64,000 nt of DNA from Candidatus Obscuribacterales bacterium (GCA_031292355.1 JARLHI010000080.1:62001-126000); one strand, 5' to 3'; counted from the stretch's first letter, positions 1 through 9,684 are shown. Translations and numbers: made by a program. Notes: generated from the letters alone by a model not told the origin.

Positions 1-713
1 GGCCAGTCAGCGGCACAGTTCTAAGCGCTCAAGCTTTTATCACGTCGCTGGTCGCTAAAGGAGCTACTGAAGTGCGATCGACTAGAGATTTAGCGACTCA
101 GGTACTGCAGTCCTCCGACCGCATCCGCACACTTGAAGCGAAACTGGCGTCAACAGAGCTGGACAACACGCGTCTTAAACAACAAGCGCGCGATACAGCC
201 AAATTACGCGCATTGCTGGGTCTCAAAGAAAAAGCAGCCAGGCGCACGATTGCTGCTGAAGTAACCGAGCGCAAGCCAGACAACTGGTTCCGCCAGGTGG
301 TCATCGACAAGGGTTCGCTTGATGGCGTTAAACCAGGCTCGGCTGTAATTACAAATGATGGTGTAGTTGGTCGCGTCACATCAGTATCCAGCACGGCGTC
401 AGTGGTGCGTCTGCTTACAGATCCAGAAGAAAAATTGGGCGTCGTTATTTCACGCATTCAGTTGACCGGCATATTATCCGGCAATGGTTCGAACCCGGCA
501 AAAATTGACTACGTGCCCATCGGCACCAACGTCGACATTGGCGACAAAATTGTCTGCGCCAGCAAGGGCGGCGTTTTTCCTGATAGTCATCCAGTCGGCA
601 CGGTCGTATCGGTTCGAAGAGACGCAGGCGGCGCTGCATTGCAAATTGAAGTCAGACTTTCTGAAACTTGCTACGATTTGAATCAGGTCCTGGTTTTGAC
701 TCCGGAAGGCTAG
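1..713 (+). CDS. mreC: Rod shape-determining protein MreC (5' end outside window)
   Basis: MreC is the periplasmic scaffold of the cell-elongation machinery. It is anchored by one N-terminal helix and links the MreB cytoskeleton to PBP2. The frame is open from base 3, so the GTG at 72 is internal and the true start and membrane anchor lie outside the window. About 236 residues are visible: a coiled-coil stretch with heptad-like spacing (roughly the first 75 visible residues), then the beta-rich MreC domain with the typical stretch VIDKGSLDGVKPGSAVI. It ends four bases before mreD, whose ribosome site (GGAAGG) lies within the mreC end. The order mreC-mreD-PBP2 supports the call. Confidence 0.93.
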   Translation, partial: PVSGTVLSAQAFITSLVAKGATEVRSTRDLATQVLQSSDRIRTLEAKLASTELDNTRLKQQARDTAKLRALLGLKEKAARRTIAAEVTERKPDNWFRQVVIDKGSLDGVKPGSAVITNDGVVGRVTSVSSTASVVRLLTDPEEKLGVVISRIQLTGILSGNGSNPAKIDYVPIGTNVDIGDKIVCASKGGVFPDSHPVGTVVSVRRDAGGAALQIEVRLSETCYDLNQVLVLTPEG

Positions 714-717
714 ACTT

Positions 718-1326
718 ATGGCGATTGTGTCTTTAAGAACAAGACGAAGGACCTGGGAAATCAGCCTGACCATAATGATCATTGTGGCTGCCTGGTTTTT
801 GCAGCAACTGGTTTTGAATCGCATTGAGTTGAAAGAGGTAATGTGTGGTCTGCCTTTAACTATCACAATTGTCTGGGGAGCACTCTTTGGCTCGTTGATG
901 CCCGCTCTTACCCCTGAAGAGGTGCGCACGACCTCTTTGTCAGAGGTCGTTGTATTTCAGGCACTATCAGGCTCTATTTCTGGTGCGCTGGTTGGTGGCG
1001 CATTCGGTGCACTATATGCATCGCTGCTGCCAGTGTTTCCAGTCTGCTATCCGCTTATTGGCTGGATTGCAGGATATTTCTGTTTGAAAAATTTTTCCCA
1101 GGCGCCTCTGTTGGTTATCCCACTAGTTTTTCTGGCGACAGTTCTTGCTGAAACTATCATGGCCTTTCAGCTCACAATTGCTCACCGCCCCGATGTATTT
1201 CTCAATCTCACTCAAGTGGCTTTGCCAGAGGCTGCCATCAATAGCTTGATTGCGCCACTTGTGCTATTCCCTTTAAAGGGATGGTACGAATTTTCCAAAG
1301 AACAAGCTGCGCATGCCGAAGAATAA
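718..1326 (+). CDS. mreD: Rod shape-determining protein MreD
   Basis: This is a 202-residue, very hydrophobic protein with about five membrane helices, the size and topology of MreD. MreD is the integral membrane partner of MreC and PBP2 in the elongasome. Sequence conservation in this family is low, so the identification rests on topology and on the position between mreC (4 bases upstream) and a PBP2 gene (12 bases downstream). The central part is glycine-rich (GSISGALVGGAFGALYAS), as is common between MreD helices. It is likely co-transcribed with both neighbours. Confidence 0.88.
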   Translation: MAIVSLRTRRRTWEISLTIMIIVAAWFLQQLVLNRIELKEVMCGLPLTITIVWGALFGSLMPALTPEEVRTTSLSEVVVFQALSGSISGALVGGAFGALYASLLPVFPVCYPLIGWIAGYFCLKNFSQAPLLVIPLVFLATVLAETIMAFQLTIAHRPDVFLNLTQVALPEAAINSLIAPLVLFPLKGWYEFSKEQAAHAEE

Positions 1327-1338
1327 ACACGAAAATAT

Positions 1339-3180
1339 ATGACCCAATCGACTCTTCCCTACAATTCGGACGATAAGCCGATCTTAAAGACCGTCATTTT
1401 GGGCGCGGTGATTGTACTTGCTGTAAGCACGCTGGTAGCGAGATTATGCTGGTTGCAGATTTTGCAAAACGGCTATTACAAGTCTCAAGCTATAGATAAT
1501 TCCAGTCGCGTCACTTTTCTTCGTGCTCCCCGCGGAATTATTTACGACCGACATGGCAATCTGCTTGCCACAAACAAACAATCGCTGTCTTTGATTGCCA
1601 TTCCTATTCAAATTGATCACGCTCAGGACCTCGCCAATCGACTGGCAAAAGTTCTAGATAAGCCAGCACCTGAAGTATTAGCCGCCCTATTAAAAGCAAA
1701 GGTCTCGGGCTCGGTACTACCTGTGGTGATAGAGCGCGACCTCGATGTTGAAACAGTGGGTAAATTCTATGACCAACAATTATTTTTGCCGGGCATCGAC
1801 ATTTTGCCAGACATCAGCCGAAACTACACTCAAGGCGAGCTAACAGCACATGTTCTGGGCTATTGCGGACAAATAACTCAGGCTCAACTCAAGCGCCACC
1901 AAGAAAGAAGAATGGGTGACATAGTCGGTCAAGACGGCATTGAACGACTCTACGATTCTCAGTTGCGTGGCGTTGACGGTGAGCAACGTGTTCGGGTAAA
2001 CGCCAATGGCAAATCCCTTTCAGCAGAAACAGCCAAGCCCACCGTCACTAAAGTAGCTCAAGGCGGTCAGCCCATCGTCTTATCGATTGACCTGGACTTA
2101 CAAAGGGCGGCCTATGATGCTCTAGGAGAGCGCTCTGGAGCGGTAGTCGCCGTCGATCCACAAACGGGTGAAGTGCTTGCCATGGTGTCACGCCCCAGTT
2201 ACGACCCGAACGTTTTCACCCGCAAAATTACACCAGACGTCTGGAAACGCATCAACGCTCCTGACCATCCACTCTTCAATCGAGCCATGTCCGGATATCC
2301 GCCTGGTTCTATCTGGAAAGCAATCACATTGCTTGCAGCACTCGAAAATCATGTAGTCGATCCTGATACAAAATTACAGGTAAGCGGTGGTGTCAGCCTC
2401 GGTGGTTTCTTTTTTGGCGACTGGACCAAAACAACTGGACTGTTCGATCTCGTGAAGTGCCTGGCCTGGTCGCGGGATTCTGCCTTCTATCAGATGGCGC
2501 TGAAAATGACGCCCGAGATGATTAAAGAATGGGGCGTCAAGTTTGGCGCTGGTCGCCCAACTGGTCTGGAATTGAGACATGAAAGCCCAGGGCTTGTGCC
2601 TGATTCGGAGTGGAAACAACGTGTCTGCCATGAAAAATGGTATCCAGGCAACACTCTACATATGTCGATCGGACAAACATTCATTCAATTGACTCCAGCA
2701 CAAGGCGCTCGTATCTATGCTGGCATAGGAAATAGGGGCAAAATTCCCGGTTTACACTTTGTCAAAAAAATAGGCGATAGGCAAATTCCAATTCCAAAAA
2801 TGGAAACTGTAAAAACACATAAGGAGTATTTGGAAGTTGTTCTTGCTGGACTGAAAGCGGTCGTAGCCAGTGGCACAGGTGGTGCCTCAAAAGTTGGCGG
2901 TGTTGAAGTTGCCGGCAAGACAGGCTCAGCCGAAGCACCGCCGGCTGGTAGTAAAACCCATGCCTGGTTTGCTTGCTATGCCCCTGCCGATAAGCCTCGT
3001 ATTGCTATATGTGTCTTTGTGGAACACGGCGGTCACGGAGGCTCTGCGGCTGCTCCTATCGCTAAACCAATTCTCGACAAATTCTTTGGTCAAGAAGGTC
3101 AAAAGCCTGATGCCGCAGCGAATGTGGCCAAGGCAGCTGCGGCTGCCGCCAAAGCAAAACCGAAGAAGAAACGAACATAA
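1339..3180 (+). CDS. mrdA: Penicillin-binding protein 2 (class B transpeptidase)
   Basis: This is a monofunctional DD-transpeptidase that cross-links peptidoglycan during elongation. One membrane helix lies at about residues 18-40. The PBP dimerisation domain follows, with the early motif APRGIIYDRHGNLLATN. The transpeptidase domain has all three active-site motifs: S324-I-W-K327 (SxxK), S378-R-D380 (SxN position, where PBP2 proteins often have D) and K527-T-G (KTGSAE). The length of 613 aa is normal. The C-terminus carries an unusual Ala/Lys-rich tail (about the last 25 residues) ending in KPKKKRT. It is the third gene of the mreCD-PBP2 operon. Confidence 0.95.
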   Translation: MTQSTLPYNSDDKPILKTVILGAVIVLAVSTLVARLCWLQILQNGYYKSQAIDNSSRVTFLRAPRGIIYDRHGNLLATNKQSLSLIAIPIQIDHAQDLANRLAKVLDKPAPEVLAALLKAKVSGSVLPVVIERDLDVETVGKFYDQQLFLPGIDILPDISRNYTQGELTAHVLGYCGQITQAQLKRHQERRMGDIVGQDGIERLYDSQLRGVDGEQRVRVNANGKSLSAETAKPTVTKVAQGGQPIVLSIDLDLQRAAYDALGERSGAVVAVDPQTGEVLAMVSRPSYDPNVFTRKITPDVWKRINAPDHPLFNRAMSGYPPGSIWKAITLLAALENHVVDPDTKLQVSGGVSLGGFFFGDWTKTTGLFDLVKCLAWSRDSAFYQMALKMTPEMIKEWGVKFGAGRPTGLELRHESPGLVPDSEWKQRVCHEKWYPGNTLHMSIGQTFIQLTPAQGARIYAGIGNRGKIPGLHFVKKIGDRQIPIPKMETVKTHKEYLEVVLAGLKAVVASGTGGASKVGGVEVAGKTGSAEAPPAGSKTHAWFACYAPADKPRIAICVFVEHGGHGGSAAAPIAKPILDKFFGQEGQKPDAAANVAKAAAAAAKAKPKKKRT

Positions 3181-3280
3181 CTGCCCCAGATGAGTTTTTG
3201 GAACCTTCGCTCTGGCCATCCGTCGATTATGGGACGAATGCACAAAGCACGGCCTACAAAAGCCCTAATGGGAGTTCAAC

Positions 3281-3787
3281 ATGCAAAGCAATAAGACAGT
3301 GCCTGAAACCAACACTTGCGCTGATAAACAGATTCCCGAACTTGTCAAAATCGAAGTGGCAAATGTCGAAGGCGAGATTGTTCTCGTCCACAGCGAACCC
3401 AAAGACGGGTCCGCTATTGAGGCTGCATCTGAGTTACACAAGCTCACGGAGCTGCTTACAGAAAAAGTAGAAGAATTAAAAGCAAAGGCCGACCAGGCTT
3501 TTCTTGGCACCAGCGATGGTGAAACACTCGCTCACGCAAGCACACAATCTGGCACCGAGGCTGGTTGTAAGAACAACAAAGTTCTTCCTTCAGCGGTGCA
3601 AGAAATTGTTGATGAAGTCTGCTCAGAAATCCGTGAAGTCAAGCCACAGAGCCAGGTTGCCGTTCAGAATGCCGCCGCTCTCGATCAAGTTGCTCAAATT
3701 CTCGAAAACAAAGTGGCTTCTGTAAAAGACAAGAAAATCGAACTTACAGCTCACGAATTGAATAGCCTCGACGGTTTCGATCGCTAA
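3281..3787 (+). CDS. Hypothetical acidic helical protein
   Basis: This 168-residue protein was not recognised. It has a good ribosome site (GGGAG, 6 bases before the ATG) and is followed by a strong intrinsic terminator, so it is a real unit. The protein is acidic, has no signal peptide or membrane helix, and holds two long predicted helices (about residues 50-75 and 95-150) with repeated Val/Leu-Glu-Lys spacing. Two cysteines (near residues 13 and 97) are isolated. It lies 100 bases after PBP2 and may be transcribed from it or from its own promoter. Confidence 0.7.
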   Translation: MQSNKTVPETNTCADKQIPELVKIEVANVEGEIVLVHSEPKDGSAIEAASELHKLTELLTEKVEELKAKADQAFLGTSDGETLAHASTQSGTEAGCKNNKVLPSAVQEIVDEVCSEIREVKPQSQVAVQNAAALDQVAQILENKVASVKDKKIELTAHELNSLDGFDR

Positions 3788-3810
3788 ATTTAGACACAAA
3801 AATTCAACGG

Positions 3811-3870
3811 CTCGGACTGAACGGTCTGAAGGCGCCTGCCTTCTTTTTCGGATTCGGTCCGAGTTTTTTT
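3811..3870 (+). terminator. Intrinsic terminator after the 168-aa gene
   Basis: An 11-bp stem (CTCGGACTGAA at 3811-3821 paired with TTCGGTCCGAG at 3853-3863, one G-U pair) encloses a second small hairpin (AAGGC/GCCTT). A run of seven T follows at 3864-3870. It lies 24 bases after the stop codon. Confidence 0.88.
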
Positions 3871-4130
3871 CTGCTCGCTTACGCTTTACTGAGTAGTAAC
3901 CGCAGACATCGAAAAAAAATCCAAGAAATTTTTCAGGTCACTGTCTTGTATCTAATGGTGAGGCTTTGGACCGCTTTTACATATATCAGTCGGAGGCGAT
4001 ACGTATACAAAAGCATGCAAGTCGGCTTAATTATGAGATTTCTCAGTACTTTACAATGCCCCCACCAGTGCCCATAATTATTGGGGCTGAGTCTGGCGGC
4101 TGTGTTTTTGTTAAGCGGTGAGGGGGTTTC

Positions 4131-4961
4131 ATGACGGTTGGCAAATCGAATTTTTCTGAACCGGTTTCGATGGAGGTTTTGAAATATCTTTTTTCTTCGA
4201 CCGATAATGAGCATGATCAAAAGCTTGGAGATCTTCTCGCAAGCACATCCGGTTTAGAAGAATTACTGGCCAAAAATCCTGTCATTGATGATCAAAGAGT
4301 TGATCAAAGAGTCGACGCAAAAAAACAGGAACAACAAAAAACAGAATCTCCCGCTGAAACAGAAATAAGTACGGGAGCAGACGACGAACCAGAATTAGCG
4401 CAAGCTGAAGCAAAAGAAATTTCGGGCGAAACCAGCACTGGCTCGGTCAAAATTGACCACATCATCACATCGTCAGAAGAAAGCGCAATTTCAAAAGACG
4501 AATTGGTCAAAATTCTAGAAGCGGCTGTGACAGTAATCATGGACAGCTCCAAAGCAGCGCATGCCAACTTGCCTCAAGTAATACCAAGCGAAACATCGCA
4601 TTCGGTAGCGCTGCAAGCACAAGCTTTGATCCAGGAAAAAGATTCAGAAATCAACGAATTGAAAACATTGCTGGTTGAAGCACAGAGCACAATCATCAAA
4701 TTGCTCACAGATCGAGTCGATGATCGCTCGAAATTGGCGACGCTGGAATCCCAGGCTAAATTCTTGCCCGATTTCCAGAGAACTAATGCCCAGGCTATGG
4801 GAGCGGCTATGAGTGCCGCCAACAACGACATTTTGTTGCGCGACCTTGGCAAAGTGAAAGCAGAAGTGGAACGCTTAAAGGGTTCTCGCGGTCAGGCATT
4901 TGCTACCGGTGAAGTCAATCCAAGCTTGTGGACAAAAATTCGCAGGTGGCTGACGCACTAG
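4131..4961 (+). CDS. Hypothetical coiled-coil protein
   Basis: This 276-residue protein was not recognised. The start at 4131 has an upstream GAGGGGG; an internal ATG at 4170 is a weaker alternative. The N-terminal third contains a short tandem repeat (DQRVDQRVD) and an acidic, low-complexity linker of about 60 residues. Residues 155-215 form a strong predicted coiled coil (EKDSEINELKTLLVEAQSTI). The C-terminus is basic and ends in WTKIRRWLTH. There is no signal peptide. A 43-residue membrane peptide gene starts two bases after its stop, suggesting coupled translation. Confidence 0.72.
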   Translation: MTVGKSNFSEPVSMEVLKYLFSSTDNEHDQKLGDLLASTSGLEELLAKNPVIDDQRVDQRVDAKKQEQQKTESPAETEISTGADDEPELAQAEAKEISGETSTGSVKIDHIITSSEESAISKDELVKILEAAVTVIMDSSKAAHANLPQVIPSETSHSVALQAQALIQEKDSEINELKTLLVEAQSTIIKLLTDRVDDRSKLATLESQAKFLPDFQRTNAQAMGAAMSAANNDILLRDLGKVKAEVERLKGSRGQAFATGEVNPSLWTKIRRWLTH

Positions 4962-4963
4962 CC

Positions 4964-5095
4964 ATGAGCAATAGGATGCGCTGGTATATAATCGGCAATA
5001 TCATCGGATTGTTGTTGCTGGCGCTCGCTATAGCCGCCAAAGAAGGCAAGCTTCACATGAATTCGAACCCGCCACCGGAAACGCAATCTCAGTAG
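4964..5095 (+). CDS. Small single-helix membrane protein (43 aa)
   Basis: This short reading frame begins two bases after the stop of the preceding coiled-coil gene. It encodes a short polar start, one hydrophobic helix (IIGNIIGLLLLALAIAA, about residues 9-26) and a polar tail with a proline run. The compact membrane-anchor layout and tight spacing suggest a real cotranslated product. The short length leaves a fair chance that it is not a gene. Confidence 0.5.
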   Translation: MSNRMRWYIIGNIIGLLLLALAIAAKEGKLHMNSNPPPETQSQ

Positions 5096-5106
5096 AAACT
5101 CTTAGA

Positions 5107-6039
5107 TTACGGTCCAAAAATCGCGCAGTTAGGCATTTTTTGACGCAAACGGCTGATACCGTGTTCAGTCACTCTCGTATCACGCAGTTCAAGGTGCTCG
5201 AGCAAAGGCATCTCGAGAAGATGTTCGAGTCCGGTGTCGCTGATTTGCGTTCCACTCAAGAAAATTGTCGTCAATGAGCCGATCTTAGCGATATGTGGCA
5301 TAGCCGCATCCGTCAATTTGTTGTCATTGACATACAGTTCCTGCAAAGTCGTCAGCGACTTTAGGGGTGCCAAACCATTATCTGAAATAGCGGTAAAAGA
5401 AACATCCAGACGCTGCAAAGCTGGAAACTGAGCGAGAATACTCAGCCCTGGATCCGATATTTGAGATGGCAAGTTGAGAGTTTGCAGATTTGGCATAGAC
5501 TTCAATTTCGCCATGCCACCGTCAGTAATGCGAGTTTTCTTCAAGACCAGATTGACAATATTGTTTTGAGTAGAAACTGATTCGATCAATTCGTCGGTTA
5601 AATCGGTACCAGTCAACCAGAGCGTCTGCAAGCTATGAAAGTGGCTAGCAGCCTGCAATTCGCGATTTGATACTTTCAGGAAATCAAAACGCAATTCAAG
5701 CAGACGCGGCATCGAATCAGCGAGAACGGAAGCGCTTTGGGCCGTTTTGTCATTGAAATAACTAGCCGAAAAATCAAGCGAATTGATTTTAGCTAAATCT
5801 TCTGTAGCCATTGAGCTAAAACCGTCGGTACCCAATTGCCCCAAAGCGATGCCCAGTAATTTATCGTCTTCTAAAGACAAATTGACCGAGCCCTTAGCAT
5901 CACCAAGCCACTTTCTTTGATGAGGAAAGGCGCGTCCCGCGCTGTACAAACTGCCAAGCGAATGCTTTGCAGGAAACGTTACGTTGATTTCTCTTGCCAT
6001 AAACGAATTAACCACTGGCTTTTCCCATAAAAGAGTCAA
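5107..6039 (-). CDS. Leucine-rich repeat protein
   Basis: This protein of about 310 residues has at least seven leucine-rich repeats from about residue 85 to the C-terminus. Repeat cores such as LQTLWLTGTDLTDELIES and LQELYVNDNKLTDAAMPHI recur every 23-25 residues, a spacing typical of RI-like or plant-type LRRs. No signal peptide or membrane helix is evident, so it is probably cytoplasmic and binds a protein partner. The longest frame uses TTG at 6039; ATG at 6000 (MAREINV) is an equally likely start, and neither has a clear ribosome site. Function unknown. Confidence 0.8.
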   Translation of the reverse strand: MTLLWEKPVVNSFMAREINVTFPAKHSLGSLYSAGRAFPHQRKWLGDAKGSVNLSLEDDKLLGIALGQLGTDGFSSMATEDLAKINSLDFSASYFNDKTAQSASVLADSMPRLLELRFDFLKVSNRELQAASHFHSLQTLWLTGTDLTDELIESVSTQNNIVNLVLKKTRITDGGMAKLKSMPNLQTLNLPSQISDPGLSILAQFPALQRLDVSFTAISDNGLAPLKSLTTLQELYVNDNKLTDAAMPHIAKIGSLTTIFLSGTQISDTGLEHLLEMPLLEHLELRDTRVTEHGISRLRQKMPNCAIFGP

Positions 6040-6169
6040 AGACGAAGAAACGAAGGGTCGCCGAACAAGCTACCTTACTAAAAAAACTGAGGATAAATCT
6101 GTAAAAAGTCACTCTTCATTCGCATTTCTTAAATGTCCACTAATGCATAGACCATTGCTAAGGCAATGA

Positions 6170-7768
6170 CTATTCAACCACTGCCTCTTCTATTCGTCTG
6201 AACACCGGTCCTTCATTGCGCACACTTTGACCGACTGGAATCGTTTCGAAATGCTTCTCTTCCCCAACTTCACCAACCACTGAAATTACCTCGGCGTAAC
6301 CGAGCTGATGCCAGATAGCAGCTGCAAGAGAGGGCGTGAATGGATAAATGCTCAAAGCCGATCGACGCAGTACTTCAAGCGCTGTAAACAAGACTTTCTC
6401 GCCTTCTTTTTGCTTGCCTTCTTTGAAGAGGGTCCACGGTCTTTCATCGGCAATATACTTATTGGCTTGATCCACTAAAGCGAAAATAGCCTCGATTGCT
6501 TTAGCGAATTCCAGTTTATGCATATGCTCGTCTATGACCGGATGAATTGAGTTGGCGATCTCGCGAAGATTGTGATCGGCTTCGGCATTCGGCACTTTAC
6601 CATCACAATTTTTGACGACCAAATTCAATGTTCGATTCAACAAATTGCCAAGATTATTTGCTAATTCAGCATTGACTTTTTTGACCAACTGTTCTCTTGA
6701 GAAATCACCATCTTGATCAAATGGAGTGCCGGCAAACAGAAAAAAGCGCACGGCGTCTGCGCCATACTTTTCGCAAAGCGCGACAGGGTCAATGACATTA
6801 CCAAGACTCTTACTTATTTTTTGACCTTCAACTGTCAAAAAACCGTGTCCATATATCATTTGTGGAACCGGTAAGTCAGCGGCCATCAAGATGGCCGGCC
6901 AGTAAATCGAATGGAATTTGACAATGTCTTTGCCAATTAAATGAAGGTTTGCAGGCCAGAATTTTGCGAATTGTCCTGCGCCATTTTGTGCGCCTGTTAC
7001 ATATTCTTCAAAGCCAATGCCTGTAATGTAGTTGATCAAAGCATCAACCCATACGTAGATCACTTGGTCTGGTTCATCAGGCACTGGTATGCCCCAGGTT
7101 AATGAACTGCGCGACCGAGAGACTGAAAAATCGCCAAGCTCTGGATCATCAAGTTGCTTTAGGACTTCATTGCGACGACTTTCTGGCTGCACCGCTTGAG
7201 GATTATTGACGAGCCACTCTTTGAGGATCGGTTTGTATTTATTCAATGCGAAAAAATAGTTTTCTTCCTCAATTTGTTTTGGTGGCACTTTGTGATTAGG
7301 ACACAAACCATTTGCGTCCAGGTCCCTTTCGCGCTTGAAGTCTTCACAACCTTCGCAATAAAGACCAAGATACTTAGCTTTGTATATATCGCCTTTGTCT
7401 CTAGCTCGAGCAAAAATTATCTGAGTAACGCGGCCGTGGCGTTCTTCACTTGTACGAATGAAATAATCGTAGGAGATATCGAGAGCTTTCCAGGCACTTT
7501 GAAATTTCAAAGCCATCTCGTCACAAAATAGTTGTGGTGTTTTTCCGGCAGCTTCAGCCGACTTCTGAACTTTAGAGCCATGTTCGTCAACGCCGGTGAG
7601 AAAAAATACTTCACGACCGCGAATGCGATTATGTCGAGCCAGTACATCAGCGGCTACCTTTTCATAGGCATGACCAATATGCGGAGCAGCATTGACATAG
7701 TCGATCGCTGTTGTGATGTAGTATTTTTCTCGGTCTTGCGACTGTGACGATTTATCCACCATTGCCAA
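6170..7768 (-). CDS. metG: Methionyl-tRNA synthetase
   Basis: MetG charges initiator and elongator tRNA-Met. The class I signatures are present: HIGH at residues 30-33 (PHIGHA) and a KMSKS-type loop, KISKS, near residue 315. The connective domain has a metal-binding-like CEGC (near residue 135) followed by LCPNH. The C-terminal anticodon-binding helical bundle is present. At 532 aa it lacks the C-terminal EMAP/Trbp111-like extension found in some MetG proteins. It is divergent from coaBC with a 120-base shared upstream region. Confidence 0.96.
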   Translation of the reverse strand: MAMVDKSSQSQDREKYYITTAIDYVNAAPHIGHAYEKVAADVLARHNRIRGREVFFLTGVDEHGSKVQKSAEAAGKTPQLFCDEMALKFQSAWKALDISYDYFIRTSEERHGRVTQIIFARARDKGDIYKAKYLGLYCEGCEDFKRERDLDANGLCPNHKVPPKQIEEENYFFALNKYKPILKEWLVNNPQAVQPESRRNEVLKQLDDPELGDFSVSRSRSSLTWGIPVPDEPDQVIYVWVDALINYITGIGFEEYVTGAQNGAGQFAKFWPANLHLIGKDIVKFHSIYWPAILMAADLPVPQMIYGHGFLTVEGQKISKSLGNVIDPVALCEKYGADAVRFFLFAGTPFDQDGDFSREQLVKKVNAELANNLGNLLNRTLNLVVKNCDGKVPNAEADHNLREIANSIHPVIDEHMHKLEFAKAIEAIFALVDQANKYIADERPWTLFKEGKQKEGEKVLFTALEVLRRSALSIYPFTPSLAAAIWHQLGYAEVISVVGEVGEEKHFETIPVGQSVRNEGPVFRRIEEAVVE

Positions 7769-7888
7769 AATAAAACCCCAAATGAAACCAGTATTTATTT
7801 ACGCGCCAATTTGATCGAATCATAATAATACAGGGCTAGATTCGCTAAAATCTCTTTGATCGCATGATCCATAAGTTGAGGTGGGCAA

Positions 7889-9169
7889 ATGAAAAGGTCG
7901 ACAAGACAAGACTCAAACGAAAGCTTTGAGGATTTCAATCCGCTCCAGGGGAAAACTGTTCTCCTTGGTATCTCTGGCGGAATAGCAGCCTACAAAGCTT
8001 GCGATATCGCCTCCAGCCTGCGTCGCTCTGGAGCTGACGTGCATGCTGTTTTAACCACTAATGCCCGAGAATTCGTGACCCAATTGAGCTTGCAGACAAT
8101 CACGCGAAACCCCGCTCACTGCGAGCAATACGGGCCAAATGCCGACTGGCGTCCCGAGCATATTGACCTGGCCAAAAAAGCCGATTTGATCCTGATTGCG
8201 CCTGCCACTGCCGACATCATCGCCAAAATGGCGCACGGCATCTGTGACGATTTGCTGACAACCATGATCTTAGCTTCATCAGCCAAAGTAATGGTGGCGC
8301 CAGCAATGAATCCGCGCATGCTTGAGCACCCGGCCACTCAGCACAATCTCGAAATAATTCAAAACAAATATCGTTACGATATTATTCAGCCGGACTATGG
8401 CGAAGTTGCTTGCGGCGACGTAGGTTCGGGAAAAATGGCTTCCGTCGAATCGATTGTGGCCTCTGTTGGCGCTAAATTGCTCGTTCACAACACGCTAACT
8501 GGACGCCACATCATTGTTACAGCCGGTGGTACGCGCGAGCCAATTGATCCCGTGCGCTTCATCGGCAATCGCTCCTCTGGCAAAATGGGCATCGCCATGG
8601 CGGACGCAGCCTATGCGCGCGGCGCCGATGTCACTTTGATTTCTACTGTTGAAGTAGATAGAGCTTATCCAGTCATTCTGGTGGAAACAGCTTTTGAAAT
8701 GCAGGAAACCGTCGAAGCCGAATTCGACAGTTGCGACGCCTTGGTAATGACTGCCGCTGTCGCCGATTACCGCCCACTTGCCGTCTCTTCCCAAAAGATC
8801 AAGAAAAAAGACTCCGACGACATTCAGTTAGAGTTGACAAAAAATCCAGACATTCTCGACCTACTCGGACAAGTCAAGCGAAAGGATCAAGTAATCATCG
8901 GCTTTGCCGCCGAATCAGAAGAGCTCCTCAGCAACGCCACGCAAAAACTGAAAAAGAAGAATCTCGACTACATTGTCGGCAATGACATCACAGTGCCAGA
9001 CATTGGTTTTGGCAGCGATGATAATGCGGTAATCATCTTAAGCACCGACGGCAGTCGCGAAAATCTAGCGCGGATGCCGAAAAGGGCTATTGCCGAGCAC
9101 CTTTGTGATGTTTTGTCGCTGAAATTTGTGGCAATGAGTAAAAACGCCGCGCCAAAAGCCAGGCAATAG
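7889..9169 (+). CDS. coaBC: Bifunctional phosphopantothenoylcysteine decarboxylase/synthetase
   Basis: CoaBC performs two consecutive steps of coenzyme A synthesis: CTP-dependent joining of cysteine to 4'-phosphopantothenate, then FMN-dependent decarboxylation. The N-terminal flavoprotein (CoaC) half has the active-site histidine H91 (EHIDLAK), the PAMN motif at 138-141 and C175 in ACGDVGSGKM. The CoaB half begins near residue 200 (VTAGGTREPIDPVRFIGNRS) and contains KKKDSDDIQLELTKNPDIL for dimerisation and CTP binding. The N-terminal extension of about 20 residues before GKTVLLGISGGIAAYK is longer than usual. Confidence 0.97.
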   Translation: MKRSTRQDSNESFEDFNPLQGKTVLLGISGGIAAYKACDIASSLRRSGADVHAVLTTNAREFVTQLSLQTITRNPAHCEQYGPNADWRPEHIDLAKKADLILIAPATADIIAKMAHGICDDLLTTMILASSAKVMVAPAMNPRMLEHPATQHNLEIIQNKYRYDIIQPDYGEVACGDVGSGKMASVESIVASVGAKLLVHNTLTGRHIIVTAGGTREPIDPVRFIGNRSSGKMGIAMADAAYARGADVTLISTVEVDRAYPVILVETAFEMQETVEAEFDSCDALVMTAAVADYRPLAVSSQKIKKKDSDDIQLELTKNPDILDLLGQVKRKDQVIIGFAAESEELLSNATQKLKKKNLDYIVGNDITVPDIGFGSDDNAVIILSTDGSRENLARMPKRAIAEHLCDVLSLKFVAMSKNAAPKARQ

Positions 9170-9198
9170 GTCCGCAAAGCAATCATGTTGCAAGAGCC

Positions 9199-9225
9199 TT
9201 GCCAGGCTTGCAATGGTGTTATACT
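9199..9225 (+). promoter_or_regulatory. Possible promoter for the YtxH cluster
   Basis: TTGCCA (9199-9204) and TATACT (9220-9225) resemble -35 and -10 elements. Their 15-base spacing is shorter than optimal. The site is about 100 bases before the first YtxH start. Confidence 0.3.
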
Positions 9226-9324
9226 CCACTATGATGAGGAAGTCCGAAAGACTGCCCCAACACGTTTTGCATTTCATTTGCATTACCAATGCATCAACAA
9301 TTAGTGATGACCGGAGAGACTAGT

Positions 9325-9684
9325 ATGGGCAAACACTCCAGAGAAGAAGAGCAGTCCAATTCAGGTACCAGTTCCTGGTTCCTGGGTCTATTGCTTGGTG
9401 TTGCAGGCGGCGCGACGCTCGCACTGTTGACGGCTCCCAAATCGGGAAGCGAAGTACGCGGCGCTATCAAAGCGACAGCTACTGATATGCCTAATCGTCT
9501 GAGCGAAGTCGTCGATGATTCACTTGATTTATACGCTTCAGCATTGAATTACTGCCAACTGCTTCTTGAAGAACAGACCATGCGCTTGAAAAGAGCCGTT
9601 GCCGCCGGCAAATTAGCTGCCGCAAAAAAACGCGAAGAATTAGAAATGGGCGGCTCCTCAGTCTTGCCGTTTCAGCACCGCTAA
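9325..9684 (+). CDS. YtxH-domain small membrane protein
   Basis: This is about 119 residues from the ATG at 9325, chosen because GGAGAG lies seven bases upstream; an in-frame ATG at 9289 has no ribosome site. One glycine-rich helix (WFLGLLLGVAGGATLALLTA) is followed directly by the PKSGSEVRGA motif, the hallmark of YtxH-like proteins. The remainder is helical and charged. YtxH proteins are general-stress or envelope-associated with no known activity. It is the first of three similar small membrane genes here. Confidence 0.82.
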   Translation: MGKHSREEEQSNSGTSSWFLGLLLGVAGGATLALLTAPKSGSEVRGAIKATATDMPNRLSEVVDDSLDLYASALNYCQLLLEEQTMRLKRAVAAGKLAAAKKREELEMGGSSVLPFQHR

